A DNA stretch of 64,000 nucleotides from Cercis canadensis (lineage: Eukaryota; Streptophyta; Magnoliopsida; Fabales; Fabaceae), in contig QAOA01005092.1 of NCBI GenBank assembly GCA_003255065.1, forward strand, positions 9,712-73,711, given 5' to 3'. The notes beneath the pieces are model-generated. The model was not told where the DNA came from, did not search any database, and was given only the letters and a program-made list of their open reading frames with translations. The position numbers were made by a program, and so were the translations under genes. The number at the start of each line of letters is the position of its first letter. Position 1 is the first letter of the stretch. Shown here piece after piece: positions 45,129 to 57,191 of the stretch.

Positions 45129-47751
45129 CTAAGGGTTATAGCGAACTGGGATTAAGCACACATCATCTTTTTTAAATGCTGCTGTAGCAACATACTCCGT
45201 CATGTCGAAATCTTCATGTTTTATTCCATTGGGAAGCTTCCAATCAAAATGGTAAAGCAAATTTGCAAGTGGCAGCTCGATGCTGGGTATGGCAAATGTA
45301 ATTCCTGGACACATTCTCCTTCCAGCACCAAATGGGATATATTCAAAATTTGTGCCTCTGAAACTGTACTCAATTGGATTATCAATAAATCTCTCTGGTT
45401 TAAAAGTTTCAGCTTCTGTCCAATACTTTGGATCTCTTCCGATTGCCCAAGCATTTACAAAGATTCTTGTCTTAGCAGGTATCTCATATCCATTGATTAC
45501 ACATCTCTCGCTGTTTTCTTTTGGAAATAGCAATGGCCCAGGTGGGTGTAGCCTCAAAGCTTCTTTGATGGCTGACTTTAAGAATTTCAATTGATAAAGA
45601 TCAGTCTCATCCACATAACCTTTGCCACGAAAGACCCTTCTTACCTCAGCTTGTGCCTCTTCCATTGCCTTCGGGTTTCTCAGCAATTCTGCCATTGTCC
45701 ACTCTATAGTCGTTGATGACGTCTCAGATCCACCGAAGAAAATGTCCTGAAAAGGGACTAATGAATTCCCGTTTGTTGGAAAATGATACAATTAACCTAT
45801 CTTTTGGCTGCTAAACACAAGAAATGACTAAATAATTTATTGAACTTATGATATATCTAGGAATTTAATTATGAATAATGTATATAAAATTATGTCTAGG
45901 GTAGGATCTATTGATATAGTATATAAGAGACACTTATATTATTAAATAATTTTTTCATTTATAAAATGTGACATTTATTAATTCAAAATTAAATTATAAG
46001 ATATTATTATGTTGATTATGCAAGCCAAATATTCTATTATAATTAACTAGATATCTATAAGTATAAAATCAAATAATTGATCATTGGTTATGTTTTCGAA
46101 AGTATATTATGTTAATATAATATAAATGGATGGAGGATAAAATGATTTTGAATGCTAGCTGTGAAATTTTANTAAATGGATGGGAGGATAAAATGATTTT
46201 GAATGCTAGCTGTGAAATTTTATTATTTTATAGGCATGATTTATATAGTGAGATCTTTTATTCTTGTGGTAGGTTTTGTAAAAAAAGTTATTTAATGGTG
46301 TAAGAATCACTTGAATTCATAGTGGTGTTAAAACATTGTGCCACTAAATATCTGCATGCAGAGCTAAAACAGCCTCTTTTTTATATTTATTAGCAGAATA
46401 AGTACTAAATTTAATTATTTTGTTGGTAGATTTCTTAAAGTTATTATTCGAAAATTAATTTTTTTTGAAGATGTGTAAAAGTATAGAAATAAAACCTAAA
46501 ACCTCTTATAAATTAACTATTCAAACTTCTCACAACTTCACTAAATTTAATGGCTTCTTAAGGTGTACTTTTAGAAATACATGCTATATATGATTTTACA
46601 AGCTGCTAAAGCTCTTTTTTTTTGTTGGATACATGACGATAAAAAGGTTTAAATCCTTGATCTCCTGCAAACTACCCAAATATCTCACTACTAGACTAAT
46701 CCTAGTGGCTTGCTAAAACTCATTTTTAATATTATACTAAATAGTAATCAACATACCTCACTTGCTTCTAAATATAAGTTTTAAGATGTTCCTGCAAAAC
46801 TTGTCTTTTATAACAATTAAATTTTTAAACGTATAGAAAATTATATCTCAAATACATACTGACCAGGATGAGGGCTTTGATGTTGTTGTAAGATAAGGGG
46901 AACTGCAGGTCATTTTGATGTTGTAATTTTAGAAGTACATCCACAAAATCCTCTTCTGCCTCACCATCCCTGTTCTTGTTTTCTTTGTGATCCATGATGA
47001 TGTTTTCCAGTATTCTATCAAGATCACTATGAACCTTTCCAAGCTTAGCTCTCATTCCTGTTATCACTGGAAGCATTTTGATGGAAGGATAGAGGTCAGA
47101 AACTGAGAAACCTCCTAACAGATTAAGCGCTTCATCCGAAAGTTTCAAGAATGCTTCTTGGTCTCTACACTTTCGACCAAAGGCTGCTCTTGCTGTTATA
47201 TCATTAGTTAGTTTGAAAATCATCTCACTGAGATTGATAACTGATCCTTCTTCCGCCAAGATTGTTTTGATCATTGCTGACACCTCCTCCTCCCTAATGA
47301 ACCTGAATGATTGGACGCGTTTGGCAGATAATAATTCGAGACTGCATATCTTTCGTAGCTGTAACAAGTGGCTTCCGTAAGGAGAAAAGGCAAGATTTGC
47401 GCCACCGTAGAAAAGGATTTTGCCTGCAAGAAGAGGGGGCCTATTAGCAAAGATTGCATCATGTGTTTTCATAATCTCTTTGGCAACTTCCGCCGATGAG
47501 ACTACGAGATTGGATGTCTCTCCGAGTTGCAAATGCATTATGGGTCCATATTTGTTTGCCAAGTTTCTTAAGGTGTGATGGGGCAATGGCCCAATTAACT
47601 GATGCATATTTCCTATGAGGGGTAGTTTCCATGGCCCCGGGGGTAAGTTTTTGATGGATTTGTTGGAATTTGATCTCTTAAGTGTGAGTAATAACACAAG
47701 GAGGAAGGAAAAGAAGGTGAAGAGGATAGAATAAGGGATCTCAAGCTCCAT
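45129..47751 (-). CDS. Intact CYP71-clan (CYP71D-like) cytochrome P450
   Basis: Exon 1 47751-46864 (296 codons), phase-0 intron, exon 2 45746-45129 (205 codons plus stop): 501 aa, the usual length. Order: N-terminal membrane anchor ([19 protein letters not shown], about residues 2-25), proline hinge [13 protein letters not shown] (about 36-48), helix I oxygen-activation segment GGSETSST (Glu where many have Asp), ExxR KEALR, PERF, heme-binding [11 protein letters not shown] with the axial Cys, and end PVRYNP. ER-bound monooxygenase needing a P450 reductase. CYP71D-type enzymes commonly oxidise terpenes, and linkage to a kaurene synthase-like gene makes a diterpene a reasonable substrate guess. 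Substrate unproven. The intron holds a single N (46172) with a 49-bp unmerged overlap, which does not affect coding. Confidence 0.9.
46172..46172. other. Single-N contig join in intron
   Basis: The 49 bp before the N (46123-46171) recur after it with one extra G. Overlap artefact, as at 32394. Confidence 0.85.
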
Positions 47752-48364
47752 TATGACAAATGGAATTGAATGGCGGTATGTGGTTTACAAATTATGGAGT
47801 TCTTATGCTACAAAAGTATTAAATGGAAACTAGTTTTGTTCACAGAATAAAGTAATGCCGTTTGATAAGATGGCTTACGTATATTGTTTGATTTGTTTAA
47901 TAAAAGTACTACCACATATATTTCAATTTCTTTCTCTCTGCTTAATTAAAATGCTGCTCTATTGAACTCATTCGTAGTTTATTGTCGAACTGCATTCGCC
48001 GCTGACCAATACATATTTGTCGTGCGTGTGTAATTTAATTAAGGGTCATACTGCAGCAAATATAAGGATGTTGGACTGCAGCAGATTCACGCCCATACAA
48101 ATCTGTCATATTCAACCAACCAGCAATAATTGCAAATCAAATAATTGTTAATCTGGGTCCTCACTAATTTCTCATATAATTAGTGTAATCCCTTATTAAT
48201 CCACAGTATAACACAATCAGACAATGTTCATTTGTCCAGTAGTGTCTTGATGATTAAACATAATATAATTTCCATGACAAAACAAAAACAGTTGAAAATG
48301 TACATTGATCTTCTATCCAGTTGCACATATAGTAATATTTGAGTTTAAACTGTTTTGTACTACT

Positions 48365-49999
48365 CATATTTTTAACACCTCTATAAATAGGTGTACAAAC
48401 AGCCAAACATTAATTGTTTCATTTTTTTTTCCAAGATAACAACATGGTGATGAAATGCAAAGGAAGGGAGAGAGAACGGAAAGGAGAGTTGTAGTAAAAA
48501 TCATGCAGGGGACAAGAGGGAAGACATGGAATGCTTATTTTAGTGTTCTGCTAAACTGCGGGGTAAGGTATTTCTTTTCCACCCAAGATAAAACTTCACG
48601 TTAAGAAATTGCCCAAACACTGAAAAAGAACGTGTGTAACATATATAAATGAAAAGAATCTCATATATAACTAGGGTAGATGGATCTTACTCATAAATAT
48701 ACATATTGTCTGCTTACTTCGATGACGGGCTATTATGCTTTTGTCTGTAGCGTATGGACAATGAAACCAAATAAATGTTTCTTATGGCAACTTGTGTTGG
48801 CTAACATGTCTATTATAACGAGATATTTATTTTTAAGAATTTAGTAATTTAAGATTAGGTTCCCCATAGGTCATTCAAATTGCTTCATCAACCAATAAAT
48901 AATAATTGGTACTTTAAAATTAATTTTATGACAGGATAACTAACAAGCTAACATAAATAAAGTTTATTTCAGAAATTATTAAATTTAGCTGGTGTCAAAT
49001 CACTAGTGTGAATGACAAAAACAAAAAATGAGAAATGTTACTTAAATATTACAATTTCATGCTTTTGGGGTGCTGTAGCGGTACTCCACGGTTTACTTGA
49101 GTGGTTGTGTAGTGGTACTTTACTCTTTATTTAGGAGGGTTTTGATAGAACCCACTCAATAATTTTAGTGTTATTATGAAGATCTCAAAATTTGAATTAC
49201 TTATTATGTGTTAGAACAAACAGTTCCTTATAAAATGCAAAAACGACCCGATATAAAAAAATTTGCCAAACTTCTATAAAAAAAGGAATTGGTACATTTT
49301 CTTATATTGCACCATTCTTGCATTTTATAATGAGTTGTGTGTTCTGTCCAATACTGTCTGACTCAATTTTTTGAAATCTTCACAATAACAATAAAATCAT
49401 TGAATGAGTCACACCAAAACTCATCAAAGTGAGATAGAGTCCCGTTACACCACCTTTTAGGAGTGGTGTAGCTTAGCAAATACTTTATATATTACATTAG
49501 GCTCTAATTAAATTTTGACTATAAAAAAAAGTTTGAGTGGAACATTTTAAAATTGTAAAGTAATTGAAAAACATAATAAAATATGTATAAAATTGTGATG
49601 TATGAATAACATAACTAAAAAGCTAATGTCATTATGCATGAAAAAAAAAAAACAATGTCTTAATATGGAATCTATTTTAAAATACTTAATAGAGAAGTTA
49701 ACCGTGTTGTGTTTCTGACTGGCTCACATCTTGGGCACATGGGAGGAGTAGTGCTTCCTTGCAACGGTTCCTTAGGGTGTAGTGCTTGGGCGTTAGCCCC
49801 ATTGTAATCCATAAAATAGAAAAGGAAAAAAAATCTGTCTTCTTATGGAATCTATAATAATAAAAATAAAAATTTTAAAATTTTACTTCTTAATTGATGT
49901 TAAGTCTGACCATAATAATAATAATAATAATAATAAATAGTTTCGTCTAGGATCATTTGATGACACTGTAATAAAAGAAAATCAAATGTTCATTTATCC
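48365..49999. repeat. P450 tandem unit C spacer
   Basis: Matches 38112-39690 of unit A more closely than unit B does, including the segment deleted in B, the foldback MITE (about 49070-49460) and the (AAT)n run (about 49912). The homology is cut at 49999 by a CACTA end. Confidence 0.85.
49070..49460. repeat. Foldback MITE, unit C
   Basis: Near-identical to the unit A copy at 38740-39145, with the same hairpin arms. Confidence 0.7.
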
Positions 50000-51565
50000 C
50001 ACTACAAGAAATTTTCTCACAGACCGAAAGTCTATGAGAAAATTGCGATATTTCTCACGGATTTTCTCACAGAAAGATTACTTTTGTGATTCTTTCACAG
50101 ATTTTCGCACGGACAAGTTGGATCGTCAGAAAGTCTGTGAGAAATGACGCCCTAATTGTGACAATTAATGCGTTGACAATTCTCACAGACGGAAAAAATT
50201 TCAAGGTTCTCACGGAATTTTTCACAGATTTCTATTTTCATGGGAAAGTCATTGAGAAATCGGTGTGCACCGTTTAACTTAAAATTTGATATGTTTGTTT
50301 GTGAGAAATTCTGTGAGAAACTCTGTTTATCTTCCACCTCCCCTGCTTTGGCCTCCATTTTCCATTTTCTCTCCTACCTCCCCCTTCTCCGTTCTCCGCC
50401 ATCGTCTCTCTCTCCCCGGAGCAAATCAGCCCTATTCCTACCTCTGGAGCTTGGATTTTGCAGCACAGGTCCCCTACTCCAACTCTATCGGTTCAGATTT
50501 TTTGTTTTCTGCTCATTGAGGTAGGTTCCTATACTCATCTATTATCTTTGAATTTTTATGCATTTTGTGTAAGTTATTTAAGCCATTACCATGAATGTTA
50601 TAGGATTTAGATGTTTAATAGTGTAGGTTGCTTATTTTAGATAGTGTAGGAGTCGTTTTAGATGTAGTTTAATAATGTAGGTTGATAGGTAGCAAAATTA
50701 ATAGTGAAATATATATCATTTGTTAAGATTAGGAACTCAATTTTGTTATATTCTTGATGTTGAATTATTCTGGAAATTTTTCTGAATTTTTTGAATGGTG
50801 TAGAAATAATTTTTTTTCCACTGCTGTGTAAGTTTTTACCTCAATTGCTATGTAATTATGTATGTTGGAATAAATTATAATTTACGGTTTGTGTTTCTGA
50901 TGAATTGTGTGAAATTTTATATTCTTGGAATGTTTAATTTTTATGGAAGACTCTGCCCAATTTTTGGTTATTTTTTTAGAGATTTATGAAAGTTTTAAGG
51001 GTTTAGGGTCTAGGAATAGGGATTGGGATTTAGGGTTTGGGATTGGAGTTTTGGGTTTAGGTTAGGGGTTTAGGGTTTTAGGATAAGAATTGAGATTTAG
51101 GATTTGGGATTGGGGTTTTAGGTTTAGGTTTAGGTTAGGGGTTTTGGGATTTAGGGGATAAGGGTTTTTAATTTTGGGGTTTGGAGTTGAGGGTTAGGAG
51201 TTTTTAATTTTGGGGTTTGGAATTTAAGATTTAGGGATAGGGATTGAGATTTATGGTTTCTTAATTTTGGGGTTTGGATTTAGGGGTTTTGCAAAAAGTG
51301 TTCTAGGATTTAGGGTTTAGGAATTAAGAGTTAGGAGTTTTTAATTTTGAGGTTTTAGGTTTAGGGCTTAATTAGGATTTTAGGGTTTAGGTTTGACTTT
51401 AAAAAATACTGCTTTTATTGTTTTAACATTTTCTTTGGTTTTATTTAAATTGTATGACAGATATTAGACTACCCAAGATGGTCATCTCCCACAGCTGGGC
51501 CGCCGTCCAAGAGGGACAAAGGCAAGGCTTCTGCTCGGCCTTCTTAAACCAAGCCGGCCTTGTCT
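50000..51565. mobile_element. Left part of a CACTA element, truncated
   Basis: CACTACAAGAAATTTTCTCACAG starts at 50000, directly after spacer sequence that is uninterrupted in unit A (about 39690). Inverted and direct TTCTCACAGA / TCTGTGAGAAA subterminal repeats fill 50010-50320. A CT-rich leader-like segment (50330-50520) and a spliced-looking Pro/Lys-rich exon piece (about 51462-51540, DYPRWSSP, SKRDKGKASA) follow. No right end (CTTGTAGTG) was found before the P450 copy 4 fragment begins at about 51566, so the element and the P450 are joined by a rearrangement. Confidence 0.7.
50985..51400. repeat. Degenerate TTTAGGG-like repeat
   Basis: Over 400 bp of imperfect GGGTTTAGG / GGTTTTAGGATT units resembling the plant telomere heptamer (TTTAGGG) but with variable spacing. 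It lies inside the CACTA fragment, so it is best read as an internal simple repeat and not a telomere. Confidence 0.6.
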
Positions 51566-52007
51566 ATGATTGGACGCGTTTGGCAGATAATAATTCGAGA
51601 CTGCATATCTTTCGTAGCTGTAACAAGTGGCTTCCGTAAGGAGAAAAGCCAAGATCTGCGCCACCGTAGAAAAGGATTTTGCCTGCAAGAAGAGGAGGCC
51701 TATTAGCAAAGATTGCATCATGTGTTTTCATAATTTCTTTGGCAACTTCCACCAATGAGACTATGAGATTGGATGTCTCTCCGAGTTGCAGATGCATTAT
51801 GGGTCCATATTTGTTTGCCAAGTTTCTTAAGGTGTGATGGGGCAATGGCACAATTAACTGATGCATATTTCCTATGAGAGGTAGTTTCCATGGCCCCGGG
51901 GGTAAGTTTTGGATGTATTTGTTGGAATTTGATCTCTTAAGTGTGAGTAATAACACAAGGAGGAAGGAAAAGGTGAAGAGGATAGAATAAGGGATCTCAA
52001 GCTCCAT
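51566..52007 (-). pseudogene. CYP71-clan P450 copy 4, 5' fragment only
   Basis: ATG at 52007 ([13 protein letters not shown]) through the proline hinge [13 protein letters not shown] and helix C region ([17 protein letters not shown]), about 147 codons nearly identical to copy 3 and in frame. It then ends abruptly at about 51566, where unrelated CACTA-derived sequence begins. The remaining two thirds, including all catalytic motifs, are missing. It retains the 5' flank seen in copies 1-3 for about 70 bp. Confidence 0.9.
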
Positions 52008-52074
52008 GATGACAAATGGAATTGAATGGCGGTATGTGGTTTACAAATTATGGAATTTTTATGCTACAAAAGTA

Positions 52075-52829
52075 TTTTGGACTGTAGCAGAGCCACGCCC
52101 TTACTAATATGCCATATTGTCCAGTAGTGCAAAACAAATAATTGTTAATCTGGGTCCCTCCTAATTTTTCATATATTCAACCAACCCCATGAGCATGCTT
52201 ATTGTAATTCCTTTATTAATCCACAGTATAATATAATCAGACAATGTTCATTTCTCCCGTAGTGTCTTGATGACTAAATATATTTTGTATGACAAAACAA
52301 AATCACTTGTAAATGTACATCTTCTATACAGTTGCACACAGTAATATTTGAGTTTAATTAAACCTACGTTAGACTGACCTAAACTGTTTTGTACTGCTCA
52401 TATTTTGGACATGCAAAACAGCCAAACATCTTTTTCATTTTTTTCCCCAAGATAACAACATGGAAATGGAATGCAAAGGAGAGAAGAGAGACCGAAAAGG
52501 ATAAATTTTAAAGAATCTAAACACACATGGGTAGATGGATCTCACTCATATAATATACATTGTCTACTTTCTTCGATGGCGGTCTTGTGTCGACTAACAT
52601 GCCCATTATAAAGAGATTTTTATTTTTAAGAGTTGTAGTAATTTAAGATTAGGTTCCCCACGTTAAAGGGATACTACTACTAAATCCCATAGGTCACTTG
52701 ATGAGACTGCAGAGTGCAGTATAACAAAATCAGAAAATGTTCATTTGGCATGGTATTTTGTCGGACTTGTCAAAGCATAATAGAAAGGTACGGCAACCAT
52801 AAATAAAAATGGTTCATTGTTTATTGTTT
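52075..52829. other. Diverged P450 5' flank / unit remnant
   Basis: Patchy similarity to the spacer after units A-C (AACAACATGGAAATGGAATGCAAAGG near 52455). No gene. Confidence 0.5.
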
Positions 52830-53020
52830 ACCAAGTAGTTTCAAAGCAAGTGGACTTTCTGTAGGAAGGCAAGAGAAAATAAAAGAAAGATAGTGCGCTT
52901 CATGTTATTAGGTACTTTGATTATTTAGTCAAAAACTACGAGTCAAATTGAACTTCATTTAGTAGTTTGGTACTATCTCAAAATCATACAGTTGACTGAA
53001 CAAAAAATAAGAGTAGTTCC
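52830..53020 (+). pseudogene. Relic of a kaurene synthase-like 3' end
   Basis: CAAGTAGTTTCAAAGCAAGT and on to a TAG (52862-52864) translates to QVVSKQVDFL-stop, matching the last codons of the intact synthase ([14 protein letters not shown], ending 33459). Similarity continues through its 3' UTR (AGGAAGGCAAGAGAAAATAA, TGAACAAAAAATAAGAGTAG). Everything upstream of the last ten codons is gone. It sits on the plus strand, convergent with P450 copy 5, exactly as the intact synthase sits to copy 1. Confidence 0.82.
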
Positions 53021-54500
53021 ACGTTGAGTGATTCCACCATGCTCTGATTTTTCCAATCAATTCTTGAACTGCTCTGCTTTATGCAGTTGAGTTCGTGTTT
53101 TCAATCTTTGCTAGTTGAAGTCTTGATGGTTTTGCCTTCCGCGTGCGGACAGAAGATAACAGAAATTACTTCATGAGGAAAAATGAAGTGAAATCTAAGA
53201 TGACAATCAGAGATAACTCCAAAACAATCTTAAAAAGCACGATAAACAATAAAGGAAGCGAAATCAACATATGAAAATACGAAAAAAAGAGTTACAATAT
53301 AAGATAAAAAATAACCGATTCATCCAGCAAGACCAATTCAAACAAATAATAAATTGGTTATTATTATTATTATTAGTATTATTATGTCTCATTATTCGAG
53401 TTTTATTGGGAAGGGATGAGGATTACGAGAGAAAGGAAGGGATAAGTTTAGGAAATTTTCGTATTTTTTCTGAAATGGCTAACAATTACAATAAAGAGAA
53501 GTCGAAGAGTTTGAGGAACTGATGGTAGGTATACAAGAGAACTTTCAGGGAATCAATAAATCAAGGAACCAAAGCAAATTGTTGAAGCATATGGAAGAGT
53601 TTAAAACTTTAAATATGATTGAGAGATGTATAGGAAAAATCAAATATAGCATTGGGAAGAAAAAGGAGAGTAAATGAAAAGTTTAAAAGGAAAAGAGAAG
53701 GAGCAAAAATTACTGCCGTGTATATTATTTATTTATAGATTTATAAAATCTATAGATTAGGGAAATTACAGTTAAATATGTGTGGGGACGAGGGACTGGC
53801 CAAAAGAAAACAGTGTGAGAAAAATCTTAAAATCTCACCCCACTTAGTATCAACCGTCAAACATGACTTGGTGGTTGGGGAAAATTGTTATGCTTTGTTT
53901 GGTTGGTGAGAAAAAATGAGAGGAAACTAAATAGACGGAAAGAAAATGGAGAGAAGAGAAAAATGAGAGTAAAATATTTTCTCTCCTCATGTTTGGATAA
54001 ATAGAAAACGAAAGGAAGGAAAATAAGGAGATAAATTGTTTTGTTTGTTTGGTTAGATAGAAAGTGGGGAAAAAGAAAAGTTGTTAATTTACGATGACAA
54101 AAATACCTTTAATAATAAGTGTTGGTAACTTTTCATCCCATCCAAAAACAAGGTAAATTCCATAAGTAATTTAAAAATAAGTTTATCAAAGCTTAAATTA
54201 ATATACTTCTACATAGTACATATTCTTGGATCTAAGTAATTGTAATCTGGTGGTTGGAAAGCTTAATCTCACAGTGTAATCTATAACATAATTTTATTAT
54301 TTTCAAGGAGTTCTTTATAGAGTCACCTTTCAAACATTGTAAACAATGACATAATTTTAACATCTTGAAGAGTAAGTTGTTTTCCTCTAGCAATATTCCA
54401 AATAATATCTCAAAATATATATTATTGAAGCCCAAAATATTATTTCCACATATTGAAATTGAATCCAACTGATAAGTTTCCAATGAGATCCATAATGATA
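53021..54500. other. Intergenic DNA before P450 copy 5
   Basis: AT-rich, with a (TTA)n microsatellite at about 53356-53385. The stretch near 54100-54240 resembles that near 33640-33960. No gene seen. Confidence 0.5.
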
Positions 54501-56560
54501 CTAAGGGTGATAGCGAATGGGGATTAAGCACAAATCACTTTTTCTTCTTACATTAGCACCAAACCACTCGGTCATGTCCAAATATGCATGCTTTATTCCT
54601 TTGGGAAGCTTCCAATCAAAATGATAAACCCAATTGGCAAGTAGCAACTCAACATTAGGTATAGCGAATGTGATTCCTGGACAGATCCTCCTTCCAGCAC
54701 CAAATGGGATATATTCAAAATTTGTGCCCTTAAAGTCAATTGTTTTATCAAGAAATCTCTCAGGTTGAAATTTCTCTGCTTCACTCCAATATTTGGGATC
54801 TCTTCCAATTGCCCAAGCATTGACAATGGTTTTGGTCTTTGCAGGTATTTCATATCCATTGATTACACATTTCTCACTGGTTTCTCTTGGAAGTAACAAT
54901 GCTGCTGGTGGGTGTAGCCTTAGGGTTTCCTTGACCACCAAATTTAAGTATTTCAATTGGTGAAGTTCAGTTTCATCCACATACCCTTTTCCATCAAACA
55001 CACTTCTTATCTCAGCTTGTGCTTTTTCCATTGCCTTTGGGTTTCTCAGCAGTTCTGACATCGCCCACTCTATAGTTGTTGATGACGTGTCGGTTCCAGC
55101 AATAAAAATGTCCTGATGAAAATGGTTTCATGATCTTGTTTAGATTGTAATTTTGCAACTAGAAATGCTAGGACTGTTAATTTCTGACTTGGGATGCCCT
55201 TACGTCATCTTTTAAAACAAATAGAGTCAACAAGGTGTTTAATTATACGCCCTTACTATAGCTTATGGTTTTTGCTATTAACAATGAAGATCTCGTCTCA
55301 CATCAAGTGATGTGTAACATTTCCAAAACTGGAGGCTGATCAGAAGTTAATTACTGGCTATTTTTGAAGATAGTGTGTGACTTAATATACAGTTCAAACT
55401 TCTAAAAGGGAAATGATGAGATTATAGGAGGCGTTTCGTACTGTAATTTTCACTTAGGCGCCTTATATGCCTGAGTTAGGTTTTGAAAGTAGCTACTACA
55501 CTGGAATTCAAGATATCACCCCTGTACCCAAAAGCACCCAAAGGCTGGTTTCATATACCCCCATAGAACTGTTTGGTAAACTGAAATATTTGACTTCTTA
55601 GCATGCTAGATTATATATATGGGTATAAGATGGAAGAGTCGTATGCATAGGGATCTAAGAGTCCCTTGTTTAGTATGACAATTGTAAGTGATCTTATAAA
55701 TGTGTGATGCATATGTTTAATTGCACTTAGTTGGATGCCTCTCACTTTGGATATGAGATTGCCTAACTTCTGTATGGGATAGAATTGGTGGATGCCTCTC
55801 ACTTTGAATATGAGATTCTGTAACTTACTGTATGGGATATAGGATTGCAGCCACTAAAAAGTATTGCATCATAAGTTGTAATTTTAGATGCTAGTGCTGT
55901 AATATTAGACTAGTAGTTTAAACACTGTAATCTAACTTGATGATTTAGGATATCATGGTATCTAAATTCTTGAGTGAATGTCATATATTATGGTATACTA
56001 AATATCATACAAAAAATTAGAATCTTAAATACCCATGCGTCCAAGATAGTAAAGAATCAAAGAAAGATACTAATGTAGTAGACACCGTATATTATCATTA
56101 TTCAAAGCCATGCATAATGCTAGTGTGGACTATAGATAATCTTTGAGATCATGAGAGGTAAATTGTAGGTCAATTATATACTAACCAGAATGACTGCTTT
56201 TACATTGTTGAGAGTTAGGGGGAAATCCAGTTCATTTCCCTGTTGAGTCTTGAGAAGAACATCAACTAGATCCTCCTCTTCCTCACCATGGCTAATCTTC
56301 TTTACTTTTGTGATTCCTGAAGATGTTTTCTAGTATCCTATCACACTCTTTGTGCACCCTTTCAAGTTTAGCTTTCATCCCAGTAAGAACTTGAAGCAAT
56401 TTGATCGAAGGATACAGATCAGCAACTGAGAAACCTCCCAATAGCCTTTCCATTTCCTTCAAAGTTGATAGAAAAGCTTCTTGGTCTCTCGACTTCTTTC
56501 TAAATGCTGCACGTGCAATTATGGCGTTTGTGACTAATGAAATTTTCTCACTCAGATTGA
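54501..56560 (-). pseudogene. CYP71-clan P450 copy 5, exon 1 truncated and frameshifted
   Basis: Exon 2 (55112-54501) is open and complete: [27 protein letters not shown] and stop. Exon 1 survives only from LNLSEK (about 56560) to its donor at 56186. Within it a one-base insertion in the HK(E/S)KK stretch (about 56312) shifts the frame. Upstream of 56560 the text is unrelated, so the N-terminal half, anchor and start codon are lost. It is most similar to copy 1 in exons and intron, so these two are sisters. Confidence 0.88.
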
Positions 56561-56945
56561 GATTGGGCATCCGAGATTGGTTCTCTGGAATCTGGGCAGT
56601 CGACCAAAAGCTTCAAGCAACTTTGCTCCTTTTCTGGGCAGTTTTGTCAAATTGCTGATATGGAGTTTTTCACTATTGGATTAAGTTGAACGTTTTTGGG
56701 TAAGCTCAAGACACATTGTTGTTATATCTAATGGTGGGATCGTGCATATGATACTTGTAGAAGTCTGTAATTGCAAGTATTTAGGATAACCCATCCCATC
56801 CCGATGACCAGGATAATAGGTATGTCAGGACAGGACCGAGATAGGCCAAATCCCGGCCAGTTCCCACCCCTAAATGAATCTGTTTAGTTCTTAATGTTGA
56901 TATCTATTTTATCTGAAACCCTTCCTAGCAAAATATTTCTTAAGA
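56561..56945. other. Sequence fused to P450 copy 5
   Basis: Unrelated to P450 flanks. Contains a CCCATCCCATCCCGATGACC-type low-complexity stretch near 56785. Not identified. Confidence 0.4.
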
Positions 56946-57126
56946 ACTTTTTTACAAACATGCATTGGTTCAAAGGCTAAAAAAAGAATCAAACAACTAT
57001 AAATTGTGATGGAGAAGATCTCGTTAGCAGTTCGCCTGAACCTATTCTCAGTCACATAGTCAACTTCCTTCCCACATAGGATATAGTTCGTACTAGTGTG
57101 CTAGCCAAAAGTTGAAAATACAAATG

Positions 57127-57127
57127 N
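57127..57127. other. Single-N contig join with unmerged overlap
   Basis: The 181 bp at 56946-57126 recur at 57128-57308 with one difference (ATAAATTG / ATAAACTG). Overlap artefact. Confidence 0.9.
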
Positions 57128-57191
57128 ACTTTTTTACAAACATGCATTGGTTCAAAGGCTAAAAAAAGAATCAAACAACTATAAACTGTGA

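Larger units (their letters stand above)
43007..48364. repeat. P450 tandem unit B (about 5.4 kb)
   Basis: Homologous to units A and C along its spacer and to A through the P450. It has a deletion of roughly 200 bp relative to A and C just before the foldback MITE (after about 43517). It carries the only intact P450. Confidence 0.8.

Noticed and set aside
50240-50524. 94-codon Ser/Pro/Leu-rich frame within the CACTA fragment
   Set aside because: CT-rich leader-like DNA translates this way in several frames; no domain is visible.
53271-53522. 83-codon plus-strand frame with a leucine-rich hydrophobic stretch
   Set aside because: The hydrophobic run is encoded by a (TTA)n microsatellite; the flanking residues are Lys/Asn-rich AT translation.
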